Source: Aquimarina rhabdastrellae
GTDB taxonomy: Bacteria > Bacteroidota > Bacteroidia > Flavobacteriales > Flavobacteriaceae
DNA: 64,000 bases
NCBI GenBank assembly: GCA_947387485.1
Contig: CANDNT010000005.1
Location: 186,001-250,000, forward strand
Reading direction: 5' to 3'
Part shown: positions 28,458 through 38,336 of the stretch, piece after piece
How positions within the stretch are numbered: the stretch's first letter is position 1
Layout: every line of letters begins with the position of its first letter
The notes under the pieces: model-generated
Seen by the model: only the letters and a program-made list of their open reading frames with translations
The model's database searches: none
Told to the model about the DNA's origin: nothing
Position numbers and translations under genes: made by a program

Positions 28458-29396
28458 TTAGAAAAATCGATTTGAATAACAATCAATGTATTTCCTTAAT
28501 TGGAAACTATACATTAGAAAAACTTCATGTGATCCTCTACTAAATTCATTTAATCCAGACAGTGTATAATCATAAGCATAACCTATCTTGAAATTAGGTG
28601 TAATATCATATCTTAACATCAAAGCCACAGCATCTTCTAATCGATAAGAAGCACCTATTTCAAATTTTTCTTGCACTAATAAATTTAATGAGACATCTGC
28701 AGAAATAGGAGCATTAGCCACATGTTTAACAAGAGCTGATGGTTTCAATTTAAAATCTTTATTGATATTAAAAATATACCCTACAGTTAAATATGCATGA
28801 AGTTCTTCAAAACTACGAGCTTCATATGAAGCAGTATCTTCTATATGTTTTGTAGGAATAAAATTAGGAGAAGATATTCCTAAATAAAATTCTTTTGTAT
28901 ATAAAAACGCACCTGCTCCAAAAGTTAAAAAGTTACTATTAATATTTTGAGCAAATAAAGGATCTGTAGGAGCTCCTCCTGAGTTGAGTTGAAGTCTACT
29001 AAAATCTGCATTATAGTTAGTAATACCAGCTTTTACACCAAGAGATAGAAAAAAATCTCTTGCAAGTTCAAATCGATATGCTACATCTGCATTTGCATTG
29101 GTCTCGGTAATTTCTCCGTCAAGTCCAATACGATCATTGATTACATTTATTCCTACCTCTACACCAGCTGGTAATGTGGCATGAGCAAATAAAGTACCTG
29201 TTTGTGGAGCTCCTTCTACATTTACCCATTGTGTTCTATAGAATACTCCTGTATCGATATTTCCTGTTCTAGCTGTTGTATAAGCAGGATTAACAATACT
29301 CATGTTATACATATAATGAGTAAAATGAGGATCTTGTTGCGCTAGACTTGTAATAGAATACAATAGTAAAGCGAAAATAAAAACTGCTTTTTTCAT
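28458..29396 (-). CDS. PorP/SprF-family T9SS outer-membrane protein (cassette 1)
   Basis: 312 residues from the ATG at 29396, chosen because it gives a proper signal peptide (MKKAVFIFALLLYSITSLAQQ); an in-frame ATG 36 bases upstream would add residues before it. Mature start DPHFTHYMYNMSIVNPAY, then RTQWVNVEGAP, barrel strands, and the end DCYSNRFF, shared with the paralogue at 25065-25994. It begins 56 bases after the stop of the 2494-residue surface protein, its likely client. Downstream are 278 A/T-rich bases before the next cassette. Confidence 0.93.
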   Translation of the reverse strand: MKKAVFIFALLLYSITSLAQQDPHFTHYMYNMSIVNPAYTTARTGNIDTGVFYRTQWVNVEGAPQTGTLFAHATLPAGVEVGINVINDRIGLDGEITETNANADVAYRFELARDFFLSLGVKAGITNYNADFSRLQLNSGGAPTDPLFAQNINSNFLTFGAGAFLYTKEFYLGISSPNFIPTKHIEDTASYEARSFEELHAYLTVGYIFNINKDFKLKPSALVKHVANAPISADVSLNLLVQEKFEIGASYRLEDAVALMLRYDITPNFKIGYAYDYTLSGLNEFSRGSHEVFLMYSFQLRKYIDCYSNRFF

Positions 29397-29452
29397 GGGT
29401 AATAAATTTTGTGGTGTTGTCTGTCTCATCAAGTGTTAAAGAGTTTTTATGG

Positions 29453-32400
29453 TTATTTCCTTAGATGTACTCGTCCTTGTAATGGATAAAGATCATCTTG
29501 ATTAAGGTGAATTACATAGAAGTAAACACCACTAGGTAAAGCTCTATCTGAGGATTCATTATTTAATGAACCATCCCAAGGATTTGAATTAATCCCTCCT
29601 TGATATACTCTATTTCCATATCTGTTATAGATTTCTATAGTATGATTAGGGAATGAGTTGAGATCTTCTATTACAAAAGTGTCATTAATACCATCATCAT
29701 TTGGAGTGAATCCATCTGGAACAAAAATGTCCATAACAACTTTTAATCTAGCTTGTGAAACAGCAGATAGGTCACACATAAAATTAGGATCGTTAATGAC
29801 TACTCGATATAAATTACCATTAAAGTCAAATGGAGCTGGATCTATAGTTAAAGTATTTGTAGTTGTACCGTGGTAAACATCAGAATCCATAAGTTCTGTC
29901 CAAGTATCACCACCATCAGTACTTTCTTCCCAAATGAAAACAAGATCCGGGTTTTGAGTATCAAAAGTGAATGAAATAGCTTGTTCTTCTTCTACTGTTT
30001 GATTACTAAGTTCTGTACTAAAGCTTACATCAACAGCTTCTTGGAAATCATAAATTCCGTTATTGTTATTATCAAGTGGAGTGAGATAACCACCTTGATT
30101 AATTACCAAGCCATCAATGTCTTCTTGTACAGGAGAAGTACCTAGTACACCATCATCATCAGGATCTGTAAATCCAGCTTCGATGGTATCATAACAACCA
30201 TCACCATCACTATCTAGATCGCGATCATCAGTAATACTATCACCGTCTGTATCTGGACAAGGAGATATACCACCACATTCCACATCGTTGGTGATTCCGT
30301 CATTATCAAAATCTAAATCAGCACGTTCATTAACAATTAAAATGGCTTCACTGGTTACTTCGTATTCACAAATAAAATCAGGATTACTCATAGTGACTTT
30401 ATATCGGTAACCATTAAAATCTAGTGTAACATTGCTAATGGTTAATATATTATTATTGGTTCCACTATAAATAGTATTATCGACTAATTGAATCCATGTT
30501 TGTCCACCATCTCTACTTTCTTCCCAACCAAAATCAATTTCGCTTCTAGCCATAGAACTGTCAAAATTAAAAGAAGCATCATTTTGTTCTAATACAGCAG
30601 TGTTTTGGATTTCGGTAGTGAAAATTAATAGAGGAGGTGCTTCTTGAAAATCAAATATGGTATTGTTATCTGTATCAAGAGGAGTAAGATATCCTCCTTG
30701 ATTAATAACTAATCCATCAACATCTTCTTGTACAGGAGAAGTTCCTAGTACTCCATCATCGTCAGGATCAGTGAACCCAGCCTCAATAGTATCAAAACAA
30801 CCATCGCCGTCACTATCGAGGTCAAGATCATCTGTTAGTCCATCGCCATCAGTATCTGGACAAGGAGTTAGGCCTCCACATTCAACAACATTGGTAATAC
30901 CATCATTGTCTAAATCCAAATCTGGACGAGGGTTCACTGTAAGCAAAGCTTCTGAGTAGGTGTAATAAGGGCAAATGAAAAAGGGATTTCTAATCGCAAT
31001 TCTATAGCGATGGTTGTTAAAAGTTATAGGTACAGGGTTAATCGTAAGTCTATCTCTATTAGCAGAGATAGTATATATTCCTGTACTTTGTATATCGGTC
31101 CATGTGGTACCATTATTTGTACTTTCTTGCCAAATAATTTCGCTAAATGTATTTAACGGAAGCACTGTGGCAAAATCAAAAGATACACTGTATTCTTCTT
31201 CTATAATTTGATCTGATAATTCTTGAGTAAAAGCAACATCAGTGGGAGCTTCTTGAAAGTCAAAAATACCATTATTGTCATTGTCAAGAGGAGTGAGGTA
31301 TCCCCCTTGATTAATTACTAGTCCGTCAATATCTTCTTGCACAGGAGAAGTACCCAGAACTCCATCTCCATCAGGATCTGTAAATCCAGCTTCTATGGTG
31401 TCAAAACAACCATCTCCATCACTATCAAGATCTAAATCATCTGTAACACCATCTCCATCTGTATCTATACAAGGTGTTTGTCCACCACATTCAACAACAT
31501 TAGTAATACCGTCATTATCTAAGTCTAGGTCTGGTCGAGGTGTTACAGTAAGTGTACCATCTGTATATGCAAATCGTTCACATAAAAAGGTCGTATCACT
31601 TACTTCTACACGATATTGATAACCATTCATATCAATAGTCGCGGGATTGATATCAAGAATATTTGGAGCAGATAAACTATATATAGAAGGAGGTGTAAAA
31701 TCAATGTTAGTCCAAGTGTTTCCTCCATCGGTACTAAATTGCCAAGTAATATTTAATCTATTAAAATCAATATCAGTATCAAAAGTAAAGGTTACAGGAT
31801 TCACTTCTTCTATAGTTTGATCGGCCATTTCTACAGTAAAGTTGATCGGATCTGGTGCTTCTTGAAAATCATAAACTCCATTGTTGTTATTATCAAGAGG
31901 ATCTGTGTATCCACCTTGATTAATAACTAACCCATCAATGTCTTCTTGTACAGGAGAAGTTCCTAATACACCATCATCATCAGGATCTGTAAATCCAGCT
32001 TCGATAGTGTCATAACATCCATCAGCATCACTATCTAAATCTTGATCATCTGTAATACCATCTCCATCAGTATCTATACAAGAATATACATTTACCGTCA
32101 TTTGAGGATTACTAATAGATGCTGGTCCACCGTGATTTGAATTTCCAAAAACGATATCTACACCTGCTTGGCAATCATAAGTAAAAGCTTGATTAAGTAC
32201 AAAGCCAGCAACAGAAGCATCCATAAATGGTAAAGCATCTTCACGAGTTCCATTGGCTGTAGTAACCATTAATCTAATATTAACTGGAGTAGCGATTAAT
32301 TCTGGGTTACCTTCATTAGTCCATGGAGTCCATGTACCATCTCCATTACTATCAAAACGTCCACCTCTATTGAATTCTCTTGTTTGGGCTCCGTTATTAG

Positions 32401-35400
32401 CATCCCAGTGATCCTGATGGAAAAAGATAACAGGAACACCATCTATAGTTAATTGTAAACCATCATCAAAAGAACCTACTGTGAAAGATAATTCGCAACG
32501 ATCTAAAATATTATTAGTACCAGTATCTACATTTACGTTAAAGTTTGATGTGATTACTGAGTTTCCTGAAGTACCATTAACTGTAGCTGTAACAGGATAT
32601 CCTCCTGTAGCACTTTGATTATCGGTACCAGTAATAGTTAATTGAGTCGTATTAGCAGCACACTCAGTAGCGTTAGTAATACCATCATTATCGAGATCTA
32701 AATCTGGTCTAGGCAATACTGTAAGTATACCATCTGTATAATAATATAGCGGACAAAGGAATAATGGATCACTAACTTGTACTCTAAAAATATTTCCGTC
32801 ATTTGATAAATCTACAGGATCTATAGTAAGTGTTGTATTATCAGCACTAATCGTCATATTTTGATGAGGCGGGGTTCCTGGTGTTAAATCAGTCCAGGTA
32901 GTCCCATTATCAGTACTCGTTTGCCAAGTGGCAATAAATGATGATAATGGTAAAGTAGTATCAAAAGAGAACGAAACGCTATTTTGATCTTCAACTGTTT
33001 GATCAGACATTTCTAAGAAGAAAGTAATAGGAGTTGGCGCTTCTTGAAAATCATAAATACCATTATTATTACTGTCTAGAGGATCTGTATATCCACCTTG
33101 ATTAATAACTAAACCATCTTGATCCTCTTGAACAGGAGATGTTCCTAGAATACCATCATCATCAGGGTCTGTAAATCCAGCTTCAATAGCATCTACACAA
33201 CCGTCATTATCACTATCCAAATCAAGGTAATCAGGGATAGAATCTCCGTCTGTATCTTGACAAACTTTTAAGGAGAATGTAACATTGTTATTGAATAGAC
33301 CTAAATCTATATTAGAATATACTCGAACACTAGTAGCAAATCCTCTAGATTCCCAAGTAAAATCATCACTATTAATAGGACCATTAACAGTTCTTCTTAC
33401 ATAATAATCGTTTTGATCTATATCTGTAGGTAGAGGACGGCTTTCAAAACCAGGATCAAGGTTCGATACTAAATCGTAACGTACTCCATCTAATGAAAGC
33501 ATACCGTCTATATTATTGGTATCTACGACACCTCCTCTACGATGTGTTACTCTTATTTCGGCATCTAGTGTTCCAGATACTGTAAACGTAACAGGATCAT
33601 CACGTTTAACTCCCCATCGTGTACCTCTTACATGACCATTAGTCATCGTAACCAAAATACTTCCTGGAGGATACCCAAAAAGAGCAGATACATCACGATC
33701 GGTTACATCGTATCCAATATTTGAATCGTTAGGAATAGGAGCGTCAAACATAACACTAGGAGAAATTTCTACAAAAGGAGCATCACATTCGGTTTCGTTG
33801 GTGATACCATCATTATCGAGATCTAAATCTGCTCTAGGTAATACAGTAAGTACGCCATCTGTATATTCAAATAATGGGCATAAGAATAAAGGATTACTAA
33901 CTTCTGCTCGATATAGATAACCTGTCATATCGATTGTAGCAGGATTGATCGTTAGTATATTTGTGTTTTCGCCACTATAAATAGGGCTATTTTGAAAATC
34001 AATGTCTGTCCAACTAGTACCATTGTCTGTACTTAATTGCCAATTGATAGCAAGACCTGCAATATTCAAATCTGTATCAAAAGTGAAAGAAACACTATTG
34101 TTATCAATAATGATTTGATCAGACATTTCTACAGTAAAATTGATAGGTTCTGCAGCTTCTTGGAAATCATAAATACCATTATTATTACTATCCAAAGGAA
34201 TATCATATCCTCCTTGATTAATTACAAGACCATCTAGGTCTTCATCAACAGGAGAAATACCTAAAATACCATCACCATCAGGATCTGTAAATCCAGCTTC
34301 GATAGCATCAACACAACCATCATTATCACTATCTAAATCTAAATAATCTGGTACACCATCTCCATCTGTATCTGGACATGGAGCAGGAGTAATAATAGTG
34401 ATTTGAACATCATCGATAAAATTACCTACAGATGGGTCATTATTAGCACTTGAGATAGATTCAAAAGCAAAAATAGTACTGTCTTGATTAAGCGGTACTG
34501 TATATTGCCCAGTATAATAACCCCAGGCTTGAGTACCATCAGACATGATTTGTTGAGTTGTTGCAGAAGCTAAAGTTTCACCTATTTTTACTTCGGCTAC
34601 ATCTACTCCTGTACGACCTCGATGCCTTACAGACCATTCTAAAACAGTACCAGGAGTAATACATAAAATTTGAAATAAAGTGGAAACCCTAGTGGCATTT
34701 AATTCGGCAAATTGATTTCCTTCAAATGCTTGAACACCTTGAAAACCACTGCTCCAAAATTCGATTCGACCATCTGAAGCAGTAGTTTCCCAACCAGGGA
34801 TAGTATCTTCATCTAATGTAGCAAATGATCCTAGAGAAATTGCAGGTGTTTCAAAACCTCCGTTGATAATAGGTTCAGAACAAGCTGCAAAACCACATTC
34901 GATGGCATTTGTTATTCCATCATTATCAGAATCTAAATCTGGACGAGGTGTAACGGTTAATACCGCTTCAGAGGTAACCTCTACTGGACAGGGCGCATTA
35001 GGGTCAGAAATGACTACACGATATTGATACGTGTCAAAGTTAGCAGGGACATTAGGGATACGTAGTGTGAATGTGTTTACGCCTAGGTAATTGGGGTCTG
35101 TAGGTTGAATTCTTGTCCATGTAGCTCCATTATCTGTACTAACTTCCCAATAGTGATCTATAGGAGTGATTGAAGGCTGAAAAGTAAATGTTGCTTCAAA
35201 GCCTTCGTCAACTGTTTCGTCAGCTAACTCAACGATGAAAGAAACAGGATTTATAACTTCTTGGAAATCGTAAATGTTATTGTTGTTACGATCTAGTGGA
35301 ATAGCATATCCTCCTTGATTTAACACTACACCATTAGCATCTACAGTAACAGGAGAAGATCCTAGAATTCCGTTATCGTCAGGATCGGTAAATCCAGCTT

Positions 35401-36937
35401 CAAGAGTATCATAACAGGTATCATTGTCACTGTCAAGATCTAAATGATCATATACTGTATCATTATCTGTGTCATTAGGAATTGTCCCTGTACCAGCAGT
35501 ATCAGGAATACCATCGTTATTATCTAAATTACCATCTATATCATCTGCATAACCATCATTATTTAAATCAACACCACCAGATTCACGTACATCATAAATT
35601 CCGTCATTGTCAGAATCTAAATCTAAAGCATCTACAATACCATCGCCATCTGTATCGATACACTTTGAGTTAGAGAATCTAAAGCCTTCTAAAGAAGCAC
35701 CTCGTTGAGCATTAATTGTTATACTTGTTGCGCCTCTTGGGAAAATGATATGCCATCTTAACTCGCTATTAGTAATAGGATCAACTCCTCTTTGTGTAAA
35801 AGAACTTCCGTTGGTTAAAAAACTACCATCATTTTCAACTAATTGATCTTGAGGGTCACGAATTACAGCATTACCATCTCCGCCAGTCCAAGTAATAGTA
35901 TAAATGTTGAATCTAGAAAGAAAGTCTTCACCTCCAGTTCGACCATATAGAACTAAAGCATTTTCGGTATTGTTAGTAGGAATATTAAAAGTAGCATCTA
36001 GTGACCAAAAACCATTACTACTACTATTACCTCTGTACATAAAATAAATTCCTCCTAAGGGAGAAACTCCTTGATTAGTAATAGTGTTGAATCCTGAAGC
36101 AGTAATATCCCAAGTACCAGAATCTTGACCATCAAAATCATAAGTTCCATTTTCTGTACCGTTTTGATTATTACTTGTGATTTCAAAATCAGCATGAACT
36201 AATGAACATTCTACAGCATCTGTAATACCATCATTATCTGTGTCTAAGTCAACAGAATCAATACGATTACGAATACATACTTTTTGTAAGTTAGTTGCTC
36301 CACCTGTAGATCCTGTAAAACCCCACAAAACATCAGAACTACCAATAATTGTTCTAATATCTCTTTGTAAAACTGTAAGTTCTGTACCGTCAAAATAATA
36401 TGTGAATTCGTTAGTAGTAGGATCCCAAACAAAACGAACATCATGATAAGCATCATCTTCAATATTACCTAAGTTTTCGGGACCAAAAAGATTGCTATTA
36501 CTATTGTGGTTTGATATTCCATTTGCCATGATACTAGTGTGATCATTAGTGGGGTCACCAAGTCCACCATTTCGATATGTATCAAATTCTACAGCAAAGG
36601 AAGGTGAAATACCAGCATAACCAACACCACCTCCAACTGATCCAGTTTGAGCAGTACCTTGAGCTCTTAAAACAAAAGCTACTCCATCTGCACCAGCGTT
36701 ATTATTACCAAGATAAATACGAAATTCAAAATCAAAAGGATTATCTAGACTTATTGGTGATTGCCCCCAGATAGCACCAGCTTGACTTCCTGCATTAGGA
36801 GTAATTACATATTCATTAAGGTTATTAACTGAAGCACTACCTATGGTATTTACATCAATGGGAATACATTGCTGAGCATGGATACCTGTTATGTAAAAAA
36901 AGTATAAGAAAACAATCCAAGTAAAGTTAGTATTCAT
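29453..36937 (-). CDS. Giant modular lectin-like T9SS type B surface protein, 2494 residues (cassette 1)
   Basis: Signal peptide (1-21), an L-type-lectin-like domain (about 22-230; NAGADGVAFVLRA, SFAVEFDTY, WDPTTNEFTYYFDG), then seven modules. Each module has a TSP3-type calcium segment (DTDGDGI, DLDSDNDGC, EAGFTDPDDDG), the conserved NQGGY block (near residues 540, 905, 1277, 1672, 1875, 2077, 2278) and one Ig-like domain with W..STDNGTTWT. Different extra domains precede modules 1-4; modules 5-7 have none. The end (about 2402-2494) is CHU_C, from DGFTPNDDGINDTF to GRVHLRK. It is predicted to be exported by T9SS and displayed as a long calcium-stiffened adhesin, possibly for gliding or polysaccharide contact (inference). 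It is read without interruption. Confidence 0.9.
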   Translation of the reverse strand: MNTNFTWIVFLYFFYITGIHAQQCIPIDVNTIGSASVNNLNEYVITPNAGSQAGAIWGQSPISLDNPFDFEFRIYLGNNNAGADGVAFVLRAQGTAQTGSVGGGVGYAGISPSFAVEFDTYRNGGLGDPTNDHTSIMANGISNHNSNSNLFGPENLGNIEDDAYHDVRFVWDPTTNEFTYYFDGTELTVLQRDIRTIIGSSDVLWGFTGSTGGATNLQKVCIRNRIDSVDLDTDNDGITDAVECSLVHADFEITSNNQNGTENGTYDFDGQDSGTWDITASGFNTITNQGVSPLGGIYFMYRGNSSSNGFWSLDATFNIPTNNTENALVLYGRTGGEDFLSRFNIYTITWTGGDGNAVIRDPQDQLVENDGSFLTNGSSFTQRGVDPITNSELRWHIIFPRGATSITINAQRGASLEGFRFSNSKCIDTDGDGIVDALDLDSDNDGIYDVRESGGVDLNNDGYADDIDGNLDNNDGIPDTAGTGTIPNDTDNDTVYDHLDLDSDNDTCYDTLEAGFTDPDDNGILGSSPVTVDANGVVLNQGGYAIPLDRNNNNIYDFQEVINPVSFIVELADETVDEGFEATFTFQPSITPIDHYWEVSTDNGATWTRIQPTDPNYLGVNTFTLRIPNVPANFDTYQYRVVISDPNAPCPVEVTSEAVLTVTPRPDLDSDNDGITNAIECGFAACSEPIINGGFETPAISLGSFATLDEDTIPGWETTASDGRIEFWSSGFQGVQAFEGNQFAELNATRVSTLFQILCITPGTVLEWSVRHRGRTGVDVAEVKIGETLASATTQQIMSDGTQAWGYYTGQYTVPLNQDSTIFAFESISSANNDPSVGNFIDDVQITIITPAPCPDTDGDGVPDYLDLDSDNDGCVDAIEAGFTDPDGDGILGISPVDEDLDGLVINQGGYDIPLDSNNNGIYDFQEAAEPINFTVEMSDQIIIDNNSVSFTFDTDLNIAGLAINWQLSTDNGTSWTDIDFQNSPIYSGENTNILTINPATIDMTGYLYRAEVSNPLFLCPLFEYTDGVLTVLPRADLDLDNDGITNETECDAPFVEISPSVMFDAPIPNDSNIGYDVTDRDVSALFGYPPGSILVTMTNGHVRGTRWGVKRDDPVTFTVSGTLDAEIRVTHRRGGVVDTNNIDGMLSLDGVRYDLVSNLDPGFESRPLPTDIDQNDYYVRRTVNGPINSDDFTWESRGFATSVRVYSNIDLGLFNNNVTFSLKVCQDTDGDSIPDYLDLDSDNDGCVDAIEAGFTDPDDDGILGTSPVQEDQDGLVINQGGYTDPLDSNNNGIYDFQEAPTPITFFLEMSDQTVEDQNSVSFSFDTTLPLSSFIATWQTSTDNGTTWTDLTPGTPPHQNMTISADNTTLTIDPVDLSNDGNIFRVQVSDPLFLCPLYYYTDGILTVLPRPDLDLDNDGITNATECAANTTQLTITGTDNQSATGGYPVTATVNGTSGNSVITSNFNVNVDTGTNNILDRCELSFTVGSFDDGLQLTIDGVPVIFFHQDHWDANNGAQTREFNRGGRFDSNGDGTWTPWTNEGNPELIATPVNIRLMVTTANGTREDALPFMDASVAGFVLNQAFTYDCQAGVDIVFGNSNHGGPASISNPQMTVNVYSCIDTDGDGITDDQDLDSDADGCYDTIEAGFTDPDDDGVLGTSPVQEDIDGLVINQGGYTDPLDNNNNGVYDFQEAPDPINFTVEMADQTIEEVNPVTFTFDTDIDFNRLNITWQFSTDGGNTWTNIDFTPPSIYSLSAPNILDINPATIDMNGYQYRVEVSDTTFLCERFAYTDGTLTVTPRPDLDLDNDGITNVVECGGQTPCIDTDGDGVTDDLDLDSDGDGCFDTIEAGFTDPDGDGVLGTSPVQEDIDGLVINQGGYLTPLDNDNNGIFDFQEAPTDVAFTQELSDQIIEEEYSVSFDFATVLPLNTFSEIIWQESTNNGTTWTDIQSTGIYTISANRDRLTINPVPITFNNHRYRIAIRNPFFICPYYTYSEALLTVNPRPDLDLDNDGITNVVECGGLTPCPDTDGDGLTDDLDLDSDGDGCFDTIEAGFTDPDDDGVLGTSPVQEDVDGLVINQGGYLTPLDTDNNTIFDFQEAPPLLIFTTEIQNTAVLEQNDASFNFDSSMARSEIDFGWEESRDGGQTWIQLVDNTIYSGTNNNILTISNVTLDFNGYRYKVTMSNPDFICEYEVTSEAILIVNERADLDFDNDGITNDVECGGISPCPDTDGDSITDDRDLDSDGDGCYDTIEAGFTDPDDDGVLGTSPVQEDIDGLVINQGGYLTPLDNNNNGIYDFQEAVDVSFSTELSNQTVEEEQAISFTFDTQNPDLVFIWEESTDGGDTWTELMDSDVYHGTTTNTLTIDPAPFDFNGNLYRVVINDPNFMCDLSAVSQARLKVVMDIFVPDGFTPNDDGINDTFVIEDLNSFPNHTIEIYNRYGNRVYQGGINSNPWDGSLNNESSDRALPSGVYFYVIHLNQDDLYPLQGRVHLRK
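29730..36230 (-). repeat. Seven tandem TSP3/Ig-like modules in the giant surface protein
   Basis: The NQGGY block recurs near 35316, 34222, 33105, 31922, 31312, 30705 and 30103. Spacing is about 1.1-1.2 kb for the first four units and about 0.6 kb for the last three. The extra length is four unrelated-looking inserts at about 35660-36215, 34385-34895, 33260-33790 and 32080-32670. Units 5-7 are almost identical in protein in their TSP3 parts, but their DNA differs at many third positions. Confidence 0.85.
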
Positions 36938-37106
36938 GACAGTTTAGTTAGTTCAAGCACACAATCTGTCAAAACTTATAGGGATATCAATATGTAGGTA
37001 TTCAATGGGGGATGTGTTCCAAATGTCTAACTAAAAAATGAATAAAAAAAATGCTTGTATTAACGTATGATTAAAATATTTTTTTATTTTTTATAATATG
37101 TAAGTG

Positions 37107-38327
37107 TCATATTATAAGTGATCTAAGATACCATAAGCTAAAAAATAATAACCCTAAAATACCAGCAATACTGAGGATTTTAAGAAATTTTGAAGGTTTT
37201 TGTTCAGGTGTTAACTCAAGTTTAAAAATTAGAATGTGATTAACAATTGCATAAAACGGAGCAGTTAAAAAGGATAATATAGTAGCAGTTTTGATTAATA
37301 ATTGCATCTCTGAAGTAAAGAAGTTTAAGATAATTAGTGTTCCTAGAACTAAAATTAAACTCCAGAATAAGAAAAAGTTATTTTTTTTTGAGTTTGTTAA
37401 TAAAGAAGTGGCTTTTGCCATAGCTCTAGGTGATGCGTCCAAAGTAGTTAAAGTAGTACTAAACATAGTAGTAAAGGCAGCTATAGCAATTATAATGGTA
37501 AAATTGTTTCCGAGATTTTTAGTGTAAAGAGTTATAAGTTGTTTCGAAAAAACAATTCCTGAACTTGAAAATATCTCATCGGTGTTGAACATGACCAGAG
37601 CTCCTAGACTTAAAAAGCAAATAGCAAGAATAATGGTTGTAATATAACCGATATTAAAGTCAAATAATACATTTTTAACCTCTGTAACGTTAACTTCTTT
37701 TTGTTTTTCTACAGTCCATAGAGATTGCCATATAGAGATATCTAGAGGTGCAGGCATCCATCCCATAAAGGCAATTAAGAAAGCAATATCAGTTGTGGAT
37801 TCTGGAAGAACCTGTTTAAAATCAATAGGAGTTGAAGATTTAAAAAATGCAACAATAACAGCATATATAGTAGTTAATGTTAACGTAATAACTATAACTT
37901 TAATGATTCGATCTAGAACTTTATACTGTCCAATTAATAAAATTGCAGCACAAAAAATAGTAATAATAGTACTCCAAAGATTGAGAGAAAGTTCAAAACC
38001 AAAAAGTTGATTTGCTAAACTTGCAGTAACAATAGTTACAGCAGTTTGAATAGTAAACATGGTAGCAAAAGAGAGTATTATATAAAAAATTAACACTCCT
38101 TTATGTAAACTTTGATAACCGTCTAGTAAACTCTTTCCTGTAATAGCAGCATATCTTGAACCAAATTCAAAAAATGGGTATTTGATAATGTTTATAAGAA
38201 TTAATGCCCATAAAAAACCATAACCAAAATCTGCTCCAGCTCTAGTAGATTGAACTAAATGAGAAACACCAATAGCAGCTCCAGCAAATAAAAGACCAGG
38301 GCCTAATTTTTTTAAAGAAAATGTCAT
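37107..38327 (-). CDS. NRAMP-like membrane transporter with non-canonical metal-site motifs
   Basis: 406 residues and about 11 membrane helices. The start GPGLLFAGAAIGVSHLVQS and the following GADFGYGFLW align with helix 1 of SLC11/NRAMP metal transporters. The canonical DPGN is absent (IGVSH in its place), and the helix 6 MPH motif is replaced by a segment reading GWMPAPLDISIW. The loss of these ligands argues against ordinary Mn/Fe transport. The gene starts 9 bases after the ECF sigma factor stop, so they are very probably one transcript. Substrate unknown. Confidence 0.75.
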   Translation of the reverse strand: MTFSLKKLGPGLLFAGAAIGVSHLVQSTRAGADFGYGFLWALILINIIKYPFFEFGSRYAAITGKSLLDGYQSLHKGVLIFYIILSFATMFTIQTAVTIVTASLANQLFGFELSLNLWSTIITIFCAAILLIGQYKVLDRIIKVIVITLTLTTIYAVIVAFFKSSTPIDFKQVLPESTTDIAFLIAFMGWMPAPLDISIWQSLWTVEKQKEVNVTEVKNVLFDFNIGYITTIILAICFLSLGALVMFNTDEIFSSSGIVFSKQLITLYTKNLGNNFTIIIAIAAFTTMFSTTLTTLDASPRAMAKATSLLTNSKKNNFFLFWSLILVLGTLIILNFFTSEMQLLIKTATILSFLTAPFYAIVNHILIFKLELTPEQKPSKFLKILSIAGILGLLFFSLWYLRSLII

Positions 38328-38336
38328 AAGGTGAAA

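Noticed and set aside
29730..36230. Regular repeats that could be mistaken for a CRISPR array or tandem DNA repeat
   Set aside because: Units are 0.6-1.2 kb, diverge at third positions and lie in one open reading frame coding for TSP3/Ig modules.
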